Source: Chthonomonadales bacterium
GTDB taxonomy: Bacteria; Armatimonadota; Chthonomonadetes; Chthonomonadales; CAJBBX01
Direction: 5' to 3'
NCBI GenBank assembly: GCA_027459625.1
Contig: DAIDHP010000004.1
Location: 62,001 to 126,000 of the forward strand
Length of the DNA stretch: 64,000 nt
Positions 62,048-64,000 of the stretch are shown here, piece by piece. The notes under the pieces were generated by a model. It had not been told where the DNA came from and made no database searches. It saw only the letters and a program-made list of their open reading frames with translations. Every line of letters starts with the position of its first letter. Position 1 is the first letter of the stretch. The translations under genes were made by a program, and so were the position numbers.

Positions 62048-62589
62048 AGCGGACCACCCTTATTGCTAATTGACGTAAACTATGTTAAGAGGTAATTGCA
62101 AAATTCATAAAATGAGGCTAATATCGCTCATTTCATACTCGGCGAAATACCTGAAAAGCGAATTTTGCAATAACCTCTTAAGTTTACCGGATTTCCCCCT
62201 TCCGGTCAAGTTAAGAGGGGAGATGGGCATAACAAACGCGGTTGTATGCCAAAAGAACCCCCAAGGCCGGCATCCTCGTTTGCACCGGAACAGACGATTA
62301 TCGCCCATGGGAACATTCAATCCGCTCCTTGCGATAAATATTGTTTCATATTCTCGTATGTTGTATTCCACCAGGCAGATTTTAGGACTCCTTCCAATGG
62401 TTACGGGTATAATCATTTGGGTATGATAATCTGTTGGCGTAACCGCAAAAAGTTTGGCTGCGTAAGCTCCAGTTTCCCTCATATCCGCATAAATTGAGAA
62501 CCAACCAAATCCTCCGCCTCGCCTGCCTGCGCGACTGAAACAGACATAGGACAGACCCGGCGGCGGGAGGAAATCGAGGAGAATAATTA
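62048..62589. other. Intergenic region with palindromic repeat
   Basis: A 542-bp gap between divergent lipA and the acyl-CoA synthetase. Apart from the repeat at 62085-62181 it holds a TATAAT-like box near 62408 without a good -35. Open frames on both strands here run through the palindrome, lack ribosome sites and match nothing. Promoters for both neighbours must lie here. Confidence 0.5.
62085..62181. repeat. 97-bp palindromic repeat with 22-bp terminal inverted repeats
   Basis: Left end TTAAGAGGTAATTGCAAAAT plus TC (62085-62106) and right end (62160-62181) are inverted copies with 21 of 22 matches. GTAAAC/GTTTAC extends the palindrome outside with a 4-nt bulge. An inner stem AAATGAG (62110-62116) / CTCATTT (62127-62133) has loop GCTAATATCG. 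It looks like a MITE- or REP-like element. Related ends occur at 21841 and 51195. Confidence 0.7.
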
Positions 62590-64000
62590 ATGGACAAACC
62601 GTACAAACCTAACGCCGAGCGACCAAACGGTATTTTTCATCTTCGCAGTAATCCGCTGGATGTCTTCTTCAAGCCGGAGAGCGTTGCCGTTATTGGCGCG
62701 ACTGAGAACCCGGGAAGCGTAGGCAGAACTCTGCTTTGGAACCTTATCAGCACCCCGTTCGGGGGAACCGTATATCCAGTAAATCCCAAACGCGCAAGCG
62801 TCCTCGGTATCAAGGCGTATCCCAGCATCGCCGATGTGCCCGAAGTGGTGGATCTTGTGGTGGTGATAACACCAGCCAAAACCGTTCCGGGCGTAATTCG
62901 CGAGTGCGTGCAGGCCGGTGTCAAAGGGGCGATAGTCATTTCCGCAGGCTTCAAGGAGCTTGGCCCCCAGGGAGCCGCGCTCGAACAGCAGGTGCTGGAA
63001 GAGGCGCGCAAGGGGAACATGCGCATTGTGGGACCGAACTGCCTCGGGGTGATGTGCCCCGTATCCGGGGTGAACGCCACTTTCGCTCCGGCTATGGCTC
63101 TCACCGGTAACGTGGGCTTTATCAGCCAGAGCGGCGCCCTGTGCACCTCCGTTTTAGACTGGAGCCTTAGCGCACAGGTCGGATTCAGCGCTTTCGTATC
63201 CGTAGGCTCCATGGCGGACGTTGGGTGGGGCGACCTCATCAACTATCTGGGTGACGACCCACGCACTTCCAGCATCGTGATCTACATGGAGAGCATCGGA
63301 GACGCACGCTCCTTCCTATCAGCCGCGAGAGAGGTGGCGCTGACCAAGCCGATCATCGTTATCAAAGCCGGAAGAACCGCCGCTGCGGCGAAGGCCGCCG
63401 CTTCCCATACCGGCTCCATGACCGGCTCCGACGCCGTACTCGAAGCCGCCTTCCGCAGGTGCGGCGTGCTACGCGTGAACGAGATATCCGATCTTTTCAA
63501 TATGGCGACCATTCTCGCCCGTCAACCGCGTCCTAAAGGACCCAAGCTTACGGTTATCACCAACGCAGGCGGACCCGGGGTTCTCGCCACGGACGAACTT
63601 ATCACATCGGGCGGTGAACTGGCTCCAATCACCGAGGAAACCATCAATAAATTGAACGAGTTTCTGCCCGGGCCTTGGAGCCACGGCAACCCCATTGATG
63701 TTTTGGGAGACGCCTTGCCGGATCGTTATGCGAAATCCGTGGAGATCGCCGCCAACGATCCGAACACCGATGGTCTGCTTGTTATCCTCACACCGCAATC
63801 CATGACCGACGCCACCGGCACGGCGGAGCAGCTCCGCCCGTATTCCCATCTGCCGAACAAACCGATACTGGCGAGCTGGATCGGAGGCCCGCTAGTCGCA
63901 CACGGCGCCGAGCTCCTCACTCGTCAAGGCATTCCCAATTTCGCCTACCCGGACGCAGCCGCGCGCGCCTTCAACTACATGTGGAAATACAGCTACAACC
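62590..64000 (+). CDS. ADP-forming acyl-CoA synthetase, alpha part (cut by window end)
   Basis: The first 470 codons of a protein that runs off the window. [25 protein letters not shown] starts a CoA-binding Rossmann domain. The succinyl-CoA-ligase-like domain follows with [23 protein letters not shown] and the phosphorylated-His region [29 protein letters not shown] marks the second ligase domain. This is the order in acetate:CoA ligases (ADP-forming) and related acyl-CoA synthetases. It probably makes ATP from acetyl-CoA or another acyl-CoA, or acts in acetylation if a GNAT domain follows beyond the window. ATG 62590 follows GAGGAG at 8 nt. Confidence 0.9.
   Translation, partial: MDKPYKPNAERPNGIFHLRSNPLDVFFKPESVAVIGATENPGSVGRTLLWNLISTPFGGTVYPVNPKRASVLGIKAYPSIADVPEVVDLVVVITPAKTVPGVIRECVQAGVKGAIVISAGFKELGPQGAALEQQVLEEARKGNMRIVGPNCLGVMCPVSGVNATFAPAMALTGNVGFISQSGALCTSVLDWSLSAQVGFSAFVSVGSMADVGWGDLINYLGDDPRTSSIVIYMESIGDARSFLSAAREVALTKPIIVIKAGRTAAAAKAAASHTGSMTGSDAVLEAAFRRCGVLRVNEISDLFNMATILARQPRPKGPKLTVITNAGGPGVLATDELITSGGELAPITEETINKLNEFLPGPWSHGNPIDVLGDALPDRYAKSVEIAANDPNTDGLLVILTPQSMTDATGTAEQLRPYSHLPNKPILASWIGGPLVAHGAELLTRQGIPNFAYPDAAARAFNYMWKYSYN

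Noticed and set aside
62082-62482. Overlapping open frames on both strands in the lipA-acyl-CoA synthetase gap
   Set aside because: They cross the palindromic repeat, have no ribosome sites and no recognisable protein features.
1-64000. CRISPR arrays, tRNAs, rRNAs, transposases, prophage or toxin-antitoxin genes
   Set aside because: None was seen while reading: no regularly spaced direct repeats, no cloverleaf-like segment and no matching protein motifs. Absence of tRNAs was not tested by a scanner.

Overview
The window looks like about 64 kb of chromosome from a diderm bacterium with a full lipopolysaccharide outer membrane. It carries lpxA, lpxB, lpxC, lpxD and lpxK, kdtA, an LpxL-type acyltransferase, an MsbA-type flippase, BamA, Skp/OmpH-like proteins and TamB. 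It also encodes large secreted glycosidases, a PEP-CTERM protein, CheX/YjfB motility proteins, a Pro/Thr-rich linker at the BamA N-terminus and several sigma70-type promoters with 18-nt spacers. This mix fits an Armatimonadota-like or other diderm Terrabacteria lineage better than Proteobacteria. The placement is an inference from gene content only; no 16S rRNA or other phylogenetic marker RNA is present. I saw no tRNA, rRNA, CRISPR array, transposase or prophage gene.

Layout. 0.1-1.2 kb: a small chemotaxis operon (cheY, cheX, yjfB-like). 1.8-9.4 kb: secreted carbohydrate-active proteins (GH38-type alpha-mannosidase with an inserted discoidin domain, convergent GH116-type enzyme, CBM9-like protein). 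9.6-13.3 kb: lysA, an M50 protease, trpS and an unknown membrane protein. 13.8-25.3 kb: recG, coaD, a coiled-coil protein, yceD, rpmF, then plsX-fabH-fabD-fabG-acpP-fabF, a zinc-ribbon membrane protein and rnc. 25.3-30.0 kb: mtnP-mtnA-apt-purine permease, followed by a methyltransferase. 30.1-34.1 kb, minus strand: a PEP-CTERM protein and a 1056-residue secreted glycosidase. 34.4-62.0 kb, almost all minus strand: an outer-membrane biogenesis cluster. Its transcription order is lipA, tamB, ECF sigma factor, bamA, two ompH-like genes, lpxD, lpxC, fabZ, lpxA, lpxB, msbA-like, DUF374 acyltransferase; then, past an inserted plus-strand phosphoesterase gene, kdtA, lpxK, lpxL-like and two GT9 glycosyltransferases. 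62.6-64.0 kb: the start of an ADP-forming acyl-CoA synthetase cut by the window edge.

How it fits together. The fatty-acid block makes the acyl-ACPs used by LpxA, LpxD and the LpxL-type enzyme. lpxA-D and lpxK, kdtA and the GT9 enzymes build lipid A-core, MsbA flips it, and BamA, Skp and TamB handle outer-membrane proteins and envelope transport. The mtnP-mtnA-apt-permease block recycles methylthioadenosine and adenine.

Most unusual signals. Canonical promoters sit within about 10 nt of a strong terminator hairpin upstream of both recG and lysA. Long palindromes flank acpP on both sides, and one is related to palindromic repeats near 51.2 and 62.1 kb. kdtA appears to have lost its start codon through a 26-bp duplication. 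An orphan ECF sigma factor lies between tamB and bamA.
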